A stretch of DNA of 64,000 nucleotides from GCA-958296115 sp965222445 (GTDB lineage: Bacteria > Chloroflexota > Dehalococcoidia > Lucifugimonadales > CAJWER01), in contig CBDCTY010000001.1 of assembly GCA_965222445.1 (NCBI GenBank), positions 868,001 to 932,000 of the forward strand. Reading direction: 5' to 3'. The notes beneath the pieces are model-generated. The model saw only the letters and a program-made list of their open reading frames with translations. It ran no database searches and was not told where the DNA came from. This document shows positions 48,747 through 57,044 of the stretch, piece by piece (position 1 is the first letter of the stretch; every line of letters begins with the position of its first letter). A program made the position numbers and the translations under genes.

Positions 48747-50180
48747 TCAGGCCGTCCGTCTAGGCTTGAGCATCGACAGCACGGCTCCCGCGAAGGCCAG
48801 GCCCGCCATGGAGAGGTAGGCCGTCTTCATCCCGGACGTGAACGCGCCCAACACCCCCTGGGCTCCCGATTCCGACACGGCGGCGAGGCGAGGCTCGAAC
48901 CCCTGGGCGCCCATCACGGTGACCACAATGGTGGTCGCAACGGCTATTCCCGTGATGTTGGCCGAGTTCCGCACGAGGTTCAGGAAACCGGACATCGCGC
49001 CGTAGCTGCTTCGGTCCACGACACTGAGGATCGAGCTGTTGTTGGGCGGGTTGAATGTCCCGGTCCCGACGCTCTGGGTGACGGTTCCCAGGACTATCAG
49101 CCAGACAGGCGAGGTCTCCGTCGCCCTCGCGAGGATGAGCAGTCCGGTCGCCGTGAAGAGCAGCCCGCCGACGTTGAACGGCGTCCAGCCGTACCGGTCC
49201 GACAGCCTCCCGCCCAGCGGCCCCACGACAATCATGGCGAATGCGGCGGGCACCAGGACCAGCCCCACGCTTCCGGGAGAGTAGCCCAGGACGGTTTGAA
49301 GATAGAAGGGCATCAGGAACCGCACCGACGATATACTCATGAATGAGATCGTGCTCGCCACCACCCCGATGGTGAACACCGGGTGCCGGAACAGGGTCAC
49401 GTCGAGCATCGGACTCCGGTTTCGCAGCTCCCAATACGTGAAGAAACCCGCAAGCCCAACGACGGCGACGAACCCGGCCGCAATGGGCGCCGATCTCCAA
49501 CCGAGCTCTGCTCCGTTGCTCATCGCAAGCAGGAACACGACCAGGACTGCCGTGGACGTGACAGCGCCGACGAGGTCGAATTTTCCGCCCGATATCGCCC
49601 CGTCCATCCTCCTCCGGTCGAGGACCACCTGCGCGAAGACGATGGCCGCCACCGTGAGAACCGCCGTCAGCAGGAATACTTCCCGCCATCCGAAGAGCTC
49701 TACGATGAGGCCGCCGATCGGCGGCCCTCCGACCGCGCCCGCACCCACGGCGCTTATCTGGAGGCCCAGCGCCTTGCCGCGCTCGCTCTCGTCGAATGAC
49801 GCGAGGAGAATCGCCGTCGAGGTCGCCTGGGTCATGGATGCGCCGAGCCCCATGAGCACGCGGGACCCAATCAGTGTGACGATGCTGCCCCCGACCGCGC
49901 ACAGCAGGGCCGAGACGAGGAAGACCGCAAAGCCAACAAGGTAGAGCCGCTTGCGCCCAACGATGTCCGAGAGCCGTCCCATGGGCAGGAGCAGGGAGCC
50001 GATGGTCAGGGCATAGGCGATCATCACCCACTGGACGGTCGGCAGGTCGGTACGGAACTCGTCGGCTATGCTCGGGAGCGCGACGGCCACTGCGCCATGG
50101 TCGGCGACGGACACGAATATGCCCAGCGAGGTCGCCGAGTATACCCACCACCGGTAGTGTTTGGAGGTATGGAGCTGTAT
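48747..50180 (-). CDS. MFS drug/metabolite exporter, DHA2 (EmrB-like) family
   Basis: About 477 residues, 13-14 helices. DHA2 marks: VAVALPSIADEFRTD, WVMIAYALTIGSLLLPMGRL, SDIVGRKRLYLVG, RVLMGLGASMTQATS, and FNPPNNSSILSVVDRSSYG. The first standard start (GTG 50114) would cut off half of helix 1 (WWVYSATSLGIFVSVADHG). The frame is open further upstream without ATG/GTG/TTG, and an ATA at 50180 lies six bases after GGGAGG, so I extend to it as a probable non-standard start. Exported substrate unknown. Confidence 0.82.
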   Translation of the reverse strand: MQLHTSKHYRWWVYSATSLGIFVSVADHGAVAVALPSIADEFRTDLPTVQWVMIAYALTIGSLLLPMGRLSDIVGRKRLYLVGFAVFLVSALLCAVGGSIVTLIGSRVLMGLGASMTQATSTAILLASFDESERGKALGLQISAVGAGAVGGPPIGGLIVELFGWREVFLLTAVLTVAAIVFAQVVLDRRRMDGAISGGKFDLVGAVTSTAVLVVFLLAMSNGAELGWRSAPIAAGFVAVVGLAGFFTYWELRNRSPMLDVTLFRHPVFTIGVVASTISFMSISSVRFLMPFYLQTVLGYSPGSVGLVLVPAAFAMIVVGPLGGRLSDRYGWTPFNVGGLLFTATGLLILARATETSPVWLIVLGTVTQSVGTGTFNPPNNSSILSVVDRSSYGAMSGFLNLVRNSANITGIAVATTIVVTVMGAQGFEPRLAAVSESGAQGVLGAFTSGMKTAYLSMAGLAFAGAVLSMLKPRRTA

Positions 50181-50333
50181 GTGCCGCCTCCCAGTCGGAA
50201 AGCGCCAAGAGTACCATAGCCGGGCTGGATCTGAGGTTCAGACTATAGAGGTAACAGGGCCCGCTGATACGACGGGGACAGCTTCGGAGAGACTTCTCTA
50301 GCATCGCCCACAGAACCCTGAAACCAACGCAGA

Positions 50334-51065
50334 TCATTGGGGATTAGAGTCAATCCGCGATTCCATCTCGTCAAGGAACGATGGATCGTAGGTTTCATCG
50401 GTATGGTTGTTGTTCCAGAGTCCGGACAGGCGAACGCGCTCCCGGTCGCTGTGCTGGCCGAGCCACTCTGTAGACGGCCCGTCGGTGGCGGGACGGCCAC
50501 AGCCACTTAGGAGTGCTATGGCATTGCGTTCGATAAACCCACGGCTGGAGCTGGGGCCGGGATCATCATTCACGTTCAGCCACAGCAACGGCATCTGACC
50601 GATATAGGCGCTAACGAGGGCCTCGATATCCGCCTCGGCTTTGTTGACGGCGCTCCTGTCAACACTTAGCCTCCGTGCAGCTTCCCCGGCAGATCCGGCA
50701 ACGCCCCACGACTCTGGTAGCGGCACATTAGTCCGCCTGGCCAAGGCGACGCCCACGAGCAGCCGAAAACTCGACCCCCTGTGGTTGCCGAGGCCGGACC
50801 GGATGCTGCCGCGATGTTGAGAGAGCCGACCCCACAAGGTACTCATGGAGCCGCTCTTCAGCCCATGGGTGCCGATGCGCACGACCCTTGGTCCAGCCCC
50901 TGTGCCTGACCTGGGTTCACCATTCTCATAGAAGAAATATACTCCACGCAGCGGCCACCCCATGCTGGCGCTACAGCTTCGTAAGAGCCTGAAGCCACCG
51001 CCCCGGTCCGCAAGGCGGTCAAGAATCCCATAGAAACGGACGGTGTCGCCGAGCCGATCAGCCAT
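50334..51065 (-). CDS. GIY-YIG-like nuclease-domain protein
   Basis: 243 residues from ATG 51065. Near the N-terminus LRGVYFFYENGEPR and VVRIGTHG match the GIY and YIG strands, followed by STLWGRLSQHRG (conserved Arg helix) and, later, IERNAIALLSG with a candidate catalytic Glu. The middle (RRLSVDRSAVNKAEADIEAL) is an insertion. GIY-YIG enzymes cut DNA with one metal ion. It overlaps the DUF6884-like gene by 8 bp, so the two are translated together and probably work together. Confidence 0.65.
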   Translation of the reverse strand: MADRLGDTVRFYGILDRLADRGGGFRLLRSCSASMGWPLRGVYFFYENGEPRSGTGAGPRVVRIGTHGLKSGSMSTLWGRLSQHRGSIRSGLGNHRGSSFRLLVGVALARRTNVPLPESWGVAGSAGEAARRLSVDRSAVNKAEADIEALVSAYIGQMPLLWLNVNDDPGPSSSRGFIERNAIALLSGCGRPATDGPSTEWLGQHSDRERVRLSGLWNNNHTDETYDPSFLDEMESRIDSNPQ

Positions 51066-51477
51066 GAAGCATCTTGGTCAACCACCTCAACTGCTCGCCG
51101 ATCCTCAAGCCTCCCATCGGGACGGAGACAACCAGACCACGACTTCGCAAAGATGGCTCCAAGAACTCGCGGTAGCGTTGGCCGGCCAAGAACACGACTG
51201 ACCCGACACCACCCAGATGCGGCTCCAATTGTGTGAGCACTCTACCCGCCCACTGGCGGCGGCCCGCAACTGGCATGGTGTTCAGAGTGAGGTCGTAAGG
51301 CGAGATCAGCTCATCTGGATGTACAAGACCGTGCTTGGCGGATAGTATGAACCAAGGCCGCCCTGTGCTCTCGGTATAGCTACGGGCCTTGCAGAACCAG
51401 GAAGAGATGTACAGGTCTCTCGCGGGTGCAGGGAGGGGCTGTTTCTGCCCCACGCACGACAGTAAATGGATGACCAT
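51058..51477 (-). CDS. DUF6884/YaaA-like protein
   Basis: 139 residues from ATG 51477. Reads HLLSCVGQKQPLPAPARDLY, SSWFCKARSYTE, FILSAKHGLVHPDELISPYD and a C-terminal VVSVPMGGLRIGEQLRWL. This is the layout of DUF6884 proteins (SC..KK..PA.A.DLY.S..F......LSAKHGLV.P...I.PYD), related in pattern to YaaA. No enzymatic activity is established. It is divergent from the P1 peptidase gene (85 bp apart) and overlaps the GIY-YIG gene. Confidence 0.7.
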   Translation of the reverse strand: MVIHLLSCVGQKQPLPAPARDLYISSWFCKARSYTESTGRPWFILSAKHGLVHPDELISPYDLTLNTMPVAGRRQWAGRVLTQLEPHLGGVGSVVFLAGQRYREFLEPSLRSRGLVVSVPMGGLRIGEQLRWLTKMLHG

Positions 51478-51562
51478 GCGACAATTGTACTCAGTGGGTG
51501 ACGGTGTTACGACATTGAAGGACGGCATTAGCCTCTTCGACACGGATTGGGGAGGTCGTTTG

Positions 51563-52546
51563 TTGGGTCGCAGTGGGAGCATTACGGATGTGGCCGGTAT
51601 CGAGGTGGGTCACGCCACCGACCTGGGACGCGGTTCCGGGTGTACTGTCGTGCTGTGCAGAGGAGGGGCTGTCGGGGGCGTGGACGTTCGCGGGTCCGCT
51701 CCCGGCACACGCGAGACCGACCTGCTGCGGCCGACCAGCCAGGTCTTGGAGGTCCACGCCATAGTCCTGAGCGGCGGGAGCGCGTTCGGGCTCGATTCGG
51801 CGTCCGGGGTGGTCCAGTTCCTGGCAGAGCGCGATATTGGATACCGTGCCGGGTCGGTCACGGTGCCGATTGTTCCGGCAGCGATCCTCTTCGACATTGG
51901 GATCAGGACGCACGGTGTCCATCCCGGCGCGGATGAAGGGTATTCCGCGTGTGTCAACGCCTCGGACGGCGGCGTCGATGAGGGAAGCGCCGGCGCAGGG
52001 ACGGGAGCAACCGTGGCTAAGACGATGGGGCTGGACCGGGCCGTCAAGGGTGGCATCGGCACCGCGAGCGTCGACCTTGGGGGCGGTGTAGTGGTGGGTG
52101 CGATTGTGGCCGTCAACGCGATAGGGGGCGTGTACGATCCCGATACGGGCGTCCTCATCGCGGGGCCCCGGGACGATCGCGGGGGCATGGACGATCCGGT
52201 GGAGGCGCTGCTGGCGGGCGACGGTGAGGACACCCCTGTCCCGTTCGGAAGCAGCACTACCATAGGCGTAGTAGCCACGAGCGCGACGCTGAGCAAGGAG
52301 GAGGCGAACAAGCTGGCGTCGATCTCGCACGACGGCCTGGCGCTGGCGGTCCGTCCGGTCCACACGATGCGGGACGGGGATACGATGTTCGCCCTCGCCA
52401 CGGGTGCCGAAGCAGGGAGAGCGGACATGCTCCGGCTGGGCGCCGCGGCGGTCGCGTGCGTCGGCAGGGCCATCGTGCGCGGTGTCCGGTGCGCGACCGG
52501 TGTTGGCGGCGTTCCGTCGGTGGGCGAATTTGCGATCACCCAATAG
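51563..52546 (+). CDS. P1 family (DmpA-like, S58) aminopeptidase
   Basis: 327 residues from a TTG at 51563, selected because GGGGAGG lies seven bases upstream and the protein then begins MGRSGSITDVAGIEVGHATD, the family's standard start. Further marks: VLSGGSAFGLDSASGV, GTGATVAKTMGLDRAVKGGIG and FGSSTTIGVVATSATLSKEE, where self-cleavage usually exposes the N-terminal nucleophile. HDGLALAVRPVHTMRDGDTM closes the fold. These enzymes remove N-terminal residues, sometimes D-amino acids or beta-peptides. No genetic partner is evident. Confidence 0.9.
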   Translation: MGRSGSITDVAGIEVGHATDLGRGSGCTVVLCRGGAVGGVDVRGSAPGTRETDLLRPTSQVLEVHAIVLSGGSAFGLDSASGVVQFLAERDIGYRAGSVTVPIVPAAILFDIGIRTHGVHPGADEGYSACVNASDGGVDEGSAGAGTGATVAKTMGLDRAVKGGIGTASVDLGGGVVVGAIVAVNAIGGVYDPDTGVLIAGPRDDRGGMDDPVEALLAGDGEDTPVPFGSSTTIGVVATSATLSKEEANKLASISHDGLALAVRPVHTMRDGDTMFALATGAEAGRADMLRLGAAAVACVGRAIVRGVRCATGVGGVPSVGEFAITQ

Positions 52547-52721
52547 AGGACAGGGCCCACCAGACGACACGGAGCACATCATTCATGCGTGCGCGAAACT
52601 GGTCGGAGTGAGATCGCCGTTGAGCGGCCTGGCAGGTAGGGGTATCCTACGGCCTGAGGGACATTGACGGCCCGGCGCTCGGCCGCTGAGAACGCCGCGG
52701 TGAATGACAAGGAGGAGTGCT

Positions 52722-53576
52722 ATGGCAAATCGGACTCCAACAATCGACTCGCAGGTGCACGCCTACGAGCGCAACCGCCCTGAGCGTCCGTGGAGCGGGT
52801 CCCTGACGGGTCCCGACGAGGTCACGAGCGACGACATGGTGGCGGCGATGGACGCGGTCGGCGTAGACGGGGCGCTGCTGGTCTCGCCGTTCTCGATGTA
52901 CCGCTACGACGCCAGCTACGCGCTGGAGGTGTACGCGAAGCATCCGGGCAGGTTCGGGCTGATCAAGCCGTTCGACCCGGAGTCCGAGGCCACCGCCGAC
53001 GAGATGGCGGACTGGACCGGGAGGCCGGGCGTGGTCGGGGCCCGCATCATGCTCACGTACCAGCCGTTCGAGGCGGACCACCCGGGTCTCAGCCGGATAC
53101 TCACCGCCGGCGCACAGGCCGGCGTTCCGGTCAATATCATGTGCTCGGGCCAGCTGCCCCTCCTGCGCGAGCTAGCCCGCCGCCACCCGGACACCCAGAT
53201 CGTGGTCGATCACGTGGGCCTGGCCCAGCCATTCGAGCCGCCTGCGCCGCCGGACCCCTTCGCCGATCTGCCCAACGTGCTGTCGCTGGCCGAGTGCGAG
53301 AACGTCGCCATCAAGATTTCCGGGGCCTGTACCCTGTCACACCAGCCGTTCCCGTACGCGGACATATGGGAGCCCCTGGGCCGGATATTCGAGGCGTTCG
53401 GCTTCGACAGGTGCATGTGGGGGACCGACTGGACGCGGGCGGTGAAGCTGTTGACCTACGAGCAGGGCGTGGAGGCGTTCCGCGTGACCGACCGGCTATC
53501 GGACGCGGAGCGGTCAGCGCTCATGGGCGGGACCCTCGCGGAGATCTACAGGTGGTCGCCCGGAATGGGTGAGTAG
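52722..53576 (+). CDS. Amidohydrolase family 2 (TIM-barrel metal hydrolase)
   Basis: 284 residues from ATG 52722 (AAGGAGG upstream). Strand-1 motif IDSQVHAY with one of the usual two His, KPFDPES, VDHVGLAQPFE (metal His on a later strand), NVAIKISGACTL and RCMWGTDWTRAV with the metal-binding Asp: the pattern of the COG3618/4-oxalmesaconate-hydratase-like lactonase group. It probably hydrolyses a lactone or decarboxylates an aromatic acid. It lies beside the enolase-like and propeller genes, suggesting sugar-acid or aromatic catabolism. Confidence 0.85.
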   Translation: MANRTPTIDSQVHAYERNRPERPWSGSLTGPDEVTSDDMVAAMDAVGVDGALLVSPFSMYRYDASYALEVYAKHPGRFGLIKPFDPESEATADEMADWTGRPGVVGARIMLTYQPFEADHPGLSRILTAGAQAGVPVNIMCSGQLPLLRELARRHPDTQIVVDHVGLAQPFEPPAPPDPFADLPNVLSLAECENVAIKISGACTLSHQPFPYADIWEPLGRIFEAFGFDRCMWGTDWTRAVKLLTYEQGVEAFRVTDRLSDAERSALMGGTLAEIYRWSPGMGE

Positions 53577-53920
53577 GCCCGTCATTTCGGCGAAAGCCGG
53601 AATCCAGGGCGCCCTGACCCATGGAGGCGGCTTGTAGAGCCAGCCTCGCAATGTGTCATTCCAACCGTAGGGAGGAATCTAAGATATCTGGTGCTCTAAC
53701 TCGTACCTGAGCATTGTGAAGAGGGGATGGATTCCCGCCCCCGTCTGCACGGGGGCAGGCTCTGCGCGGGAACGACGGTGTGGGGGCGTGCGGTTCATTT
53801 TCAGAGGAATGACGGCCTGGATGACCTGTGCCAGCAGTGAGTACCCAATGGGTGAATAGATAGGGGGCACGAGGCGCACCTGATCCATTATGCGCCCGTG
53901 CTTGTCGAGGGTCCGCTCGG
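53577..53920. repeat. Intergenic REP cluster
   Basis: Holds a CGTCATTTCGGCGAAAGCCG hairpin (53580), a scrap of MITE-like TGTCATTCCAACCG...GAGGAATCT (53654-53680) and a REP-like element GGGGATGGATTCCCGCCCCC ... GCGGGAACGACGG (53724-53786). No gene is supported. Confidence 0.7.
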
Positions 53921-54973
53921 TTACAGCATCGCTTCGTTGAGCGTCACGCCGAAGCCGGGGCGGTCCGTCGGCGCGATGTGGCCGTCCACTACCCTGGGCT
54001 CGTCCAGCCAGAGCTCGTCCGTGGGGTCCTCCCATCGCGCTGGGTGCGTCTCGGCGAGGTCGGCGCAGTCGGTGGCCGCGATCAGGTGCAGGCCCCATAT
54101 CTCGCCGCCGCGATGGGGCACGACGGGAATGTCGTGTTCACGGGCGATGTCGAGGATGCGGAGCGTCTCGGTGATGCCCCCGCACCAGGTAATGTCGGGC
54201 TGCCATATGTCGAGCGCCCCTGCCGCGGCGATCTGGGCGAAGCCGAAGCGCGTGAACTCGTGCTCGCCCCCGGCGATCTTGACGGGGTGAACGATCTCCC
54301 TCAGCGCTGCCTGCTCCTCTAGGAGGTCGGGCGTCGTGACATCCTCGAACCAGTAGAGATCGAACTCACGCAGTGCGTCCGCCATACGGACAGTGGTCTC
54401 GAAGTCCCATGACATGTAGCAGTCGGTCATGACGAGGGCGTCGGGGCCGAATACGGACCGCGCTCGGCGGGCGGTGGCCGCGATCCTGGATGTGTCGACC
54501 TTCGACTCCGATTTCGCGGTGCCGAACTTGGCGGCCGTGTATCCCATGTCGCGGTGCCGCTCGAAGGCCTCGCCGGTGGCGTAGGCCCTGACCCTGGGCT
54601 TGCGCAGTCCGCCGAGGAGGTCGTACACGGGCTTCCCCCGGGCCTTGCCCAGCAGGTCCCAGAGCGCCAGGTCGAGGCCGCTGAGCGCCATCACGGTCAG
54701 CCCCTTTCGTCCGTACGGGAGCGACAGGGCGTAGACGTGGTCCCAGACCGCCCGAATGTCTTCGGCGCTCTCGACCACGCGCCCGAGCACGAGGTCGCGG
54801 AAGTGGCTGTTGACGACCATGCACGCGGGCTCGCCTCCGCCCCCATACCCGTAGCCTACCGTGCCATCGTCGGCCTCGACGCGGACGACGAACTGCCAGA
54901 AGTGGGACTGCCAGGCATCGGTCGGCGGGCGCTTCCACCTGGGGTAGACGGCGCTGACGTCGGTGATTCTCAT
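53921..54973 (-). CDS. Enolase-superfamily dehydratase, rhamnonate-dehydratase-like
   Basis: 350 residues from ATG 54973. Capping domain to about 125 (GYGYGGGGEPACMVV, ALWDLLGKARGKPVYDLLGG), then barrel with AAKFG (Lys), MTDCYMSW (metal Asp), WFEDVTTPD (metal Glu), AGGEHEFTRFG (metal Glu) and VPHRGGEIWG (His base). This matches L-rhamnonate/mandelate racemase-type dehydratases better than the copy at 38487. It ends against the repeats and is followed upstream, 10 bp away, by the propeller gene, probably in one operon. Confidence 0.88.
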   Translation of the reverse strand: MRITDVSAVYPRWKRPPTDAWQSHFWQFVVRVEADDGTVGYGYGGGGEPACMVVNSHFRDLVLGRVVESAEDIRAVWDHVYALSLPYGRKGLTVMALSGLDLALWDLLGKARGKPVYDLLGGLRKPRVRAYATGEAFERHRDMGYTAAKFGTAKSESKVDTSRIAATARRARSVFGPDALVMTDCYMSWDFETTVRMADALREFDLYWFEDVTTPDLLEEQAALREIVHPVKIAGGEHEFTRFGFAQIAAAGALDIWQPDITWCGGITETLRILDIAREHDIPVVPHRGGEIWGLHLIAATDCADLAETHPARWEDPTDELWLDEPRVVDGHIAPTDRPGFGVTLNEAML

Positions 54974-54983
54974 GGGCTTCCTA

Positions 54984-56480
54984 CTACGCGGTCGTTTGCA
55001 GGGCGTAGAGCCTGGCGCGCCGCATCCTCACCCGCAGCCGCACCGGGCGATTGGCCCACCGAGAGATGTCCGACTCGCCGTTCCACGTCACGGTATGGCT
55101 GGTGGAGTCTCCCGTGAAGGGGTCGCAGTCGGCGAACGTCCTGCCCGGTATCGCCGTGGACGACTCCGCTGGCGCGCCCTCGCCGAAGCGCCCCATGTGC
55201 TCGGTGGAGGCGTCGGCAAGCTCGAAGCTGATCTCGCCGCCGAACCGTGTCCATGCGTTGACCGCGAGGCGTCCTCCCTCGAACGTGGTGGGTATCGTCG
55301 TGAAGCTGCCCTCGTCCGGGGCCTCCAGCGACACGAAGCCGTCCTTCAGCCAGGTGGCAGTCGACCAGTATCCGCGATGGGTCCCGGAGGCGCGGGTTCG
55401 CCCGTAGTGCCCCTCGTTGTGGGTGTGCCACGTCGGGGAGACGAAGAGCGAGACCTCGTCGGGGCGGAGGCTGACGAGCCCGGCGCCTGCATAGTAGCCG
55501 CCCTCCGAGTCCGTGCCCGGCTCCCCGCCCGGCACTACCGGCTCCCGTGTCAGGCGCTGCCAGCTCACCCCGTCGCGGCTGGTGAGCATCTGGAGCTCGA
55601 CGATGTCGGCGTTCCGCTGGTAGAACGCGGGGAACATCAGGTAGGCGTCGGCGCCGGGCCAGGGCGTGTATGCGTTCGTGTAGATGTCGGTGTCCGGGCC
55701 GTCGAGAGCGTCGGGCGAGTAGACGGTCTCGGGCCGCGGCCAGGCGTCGAAGCTGTCCGCTGCGGCGTGCGCAATCGTCCGGCGTCCGTGCAGGGAGCCG
55801 CGCTGGAACCGCGACCAGCCTCGAACGTAGGCCACGTACTGGGCCCGCCTCGGGTCGTAGCCGACGACGTTGTGGGTGTCGCTGAAGTAGTTTGGTATCA
55901 GCGGCTCGTCGAGGGTCTCCCAGCGCAGTCCGTTGGGCGACACCGCGCCGTAGAGGTGAGGTACGGCGTCCTGAGGATCGCGGTAGAGCAGCTTGTAGCG
56001 CTCGTTCGGCCCGCCCGTGGGGTCCATGAACACGCAGGCGCTGTTGACCGAGCGTCCGCGCGCGACGTTCAGGCCGTAGACGATGTTGTTGTTCTTCGAG
56101 CCCGCGACCTCGACGGTCCCGATGGTGGGCTTGGTCCAGGTCACGCCGTCGGTCGACTCGGCGTAGGCAAGCAACATCGGGGACGAGCCGTCGTCCCCCG
56201 TCGCGTCCGTGCGAACGCGGTAGTAGAAGCGGTACACGCCGCCGCCCTCGAAGATGGTGCCATGCCTGCCGACGGCGGCCTCCCACGGCCTGTCGGCCGT
56301 CACGAACGGCCCGTCGTCGATGCGCGGCCTGTGGACGGCAAGCCTGATGCCGGTCGGCATCTCCCAGGAGCCGGGCGATCTCCCGGCCCATGCGACTCCG
56401 TACCCAGGCTCGACGAGCTCCCAGTCGACGAAGACGTGCTTTTCGGTTCCCAGCGCGCGACATGCGGCGGCGGTTATCAT
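54984..56480 (-). CDS. Five-bladed beta-propeller glycosidase-like protein
   Basis: 498 residues from ATG 56480 (AGGAG six bases upstream). Blades with LLAYAESTDGVTWTKPTIG, GAVSPNGLRWETLDEPLI, LQMLTSRDGVSWQRL and a late FVSPTWHTH; C-terminal sandwich domain (from about 380) ending RARLYAL. Same architecture and repeated phrase (TKP..G.VEV.GSK.NN.VY) as the protein at 23873-25345. No signal peptide. It lies 10 bp from the enolase-superfamily gene, so it probably releases or modifies a sugar whose acid is then dehydrated. Confidence 0.72.
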   Translation of the reverse strand: MITAAACRALGTEKHVFVDWELVEPGYGVAWAGRSPGSWEMPTGIRLAVHRPRIDDGPFVTADRPWEAAVGRHGTIFEGGGVYRFYYRVRTDATGDDGSSPMLLAYAESTDGVTWTKPTIGTVEVAGSKNNNIVYGLNVARGRSVNSACVFMDPTGGPNERYKLLYRDPQDAVPHLYGAVSPNGLRWETLDEPLIPNYFSDTHNVVGYDPRRAQYVAYVRGWSRFQRGSLHGRRTIAHAAADSFDAWPRPETVYSPDALDGPDTDIYTNAYTPWPGADAYLMFPAFYQRNADIVELQMLTSRDGVSWQRLTREPVVPGGEPGTDSEGGYYAGAGLVSLRPDEVSLFVSPTWHTHNEGHYGRTRASGTHRGYWSTATWLKDGFVSLEAPDEGSFTTIPTTFEGGRLAVNAWTRFGGEISFELADASTEHMGRFGEGAPAESSTAIPGRTFADCDPFTGDSTSHTVTWNGESDISRWANRPVRLRVRMRRARLYALQTTA

Positions 56481-56501
56481 GAATTGCTCCTGATCGAGGC
56501 G

Positions 56502-57044
56502 CTACGTATTCGTGGAAGGTTGCCTCATGTCAAATCTGACGCCAAGCCCTCTCAGCATTCCTACGGTGTTGTCATAGGGGATGCTGAACTTCTTGCACAA
56601 GTTGGGTAAAGGTATCCGTCGCTTCACGGTCGGGTCGAACACTTCGTTGGTGACTACTATTGCGTTGTGAACCTTGGCGTATGCGGCTAGCCACCCATCG
56701 GCTGTCCCCGCAAATTCGTACTTCGCGGCAGGTAAGAATCGGTCACTGTCTTGAACCCATCTCTGCATCTCTGCGAATACGTCCACGACCTCCTCTTCCC
56801 CCGAAAATGCGAACGAACCACCCCAGTCGCTGTTGGCCCACATGACCAGTTCGTTCGGACTGATAATCTCACTACAGACACGATCGATGCTTAGCACCCT
56901 CCCATCTCTGGAATACCGTTGAAGACACTCCCAGAATCCTGGATATAGATCTGGTGGGTAGTAATCGCGCCAGGCAGTCATGAAGACATTAGCATCTAGT
57001 ACGTAGGGTCTTGGCAGGTCGATGAAGGGCAGAGGGCTTGTCAC
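56502..57044 (-). CDS. DUF4411 PIN-like toxin
   Basis: 180 residues from ATG 57044. PIN-fold acidic residues: VLDANVFM (Asp), CSEIISPNELV (Glu), TADGWLAAYA (Asp) and IVVTNE. DUF4411 proteins are PIN-related predicted RNases, often encoded with an XRE-ImmA/IrrE protein exactly as here (overlap of 4 bp). The pair probably forms a toxin-antitoxin or stress module. Ends 22 bp from the propeller gene start. Confidence 0.82.
   Translation of the reverse strand: MTSPLPFIDLPRPYVLDANVFMTAWRDYYPPDLYPGFWECLQRYSRDGRVLSIDRVCSEIISPNELVMWANSDWGGSFAFSGEEEVVDVFAEMQRWVQDSDRFLPAAKYEFAGTADGWLAAYAKVHNAIVVTNEVFDPTVKRRIPLPNLCKKFSIPYDNTVGMLRGLGVRFDMRQPSTNT

Noticed and set aside
48760..50337. 525-residue minus-strand opening overlapping the DHA2 exporter
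   Set aside because: Out-of-frame shadow; the exporter frame has clear membrane helices and family motifs.
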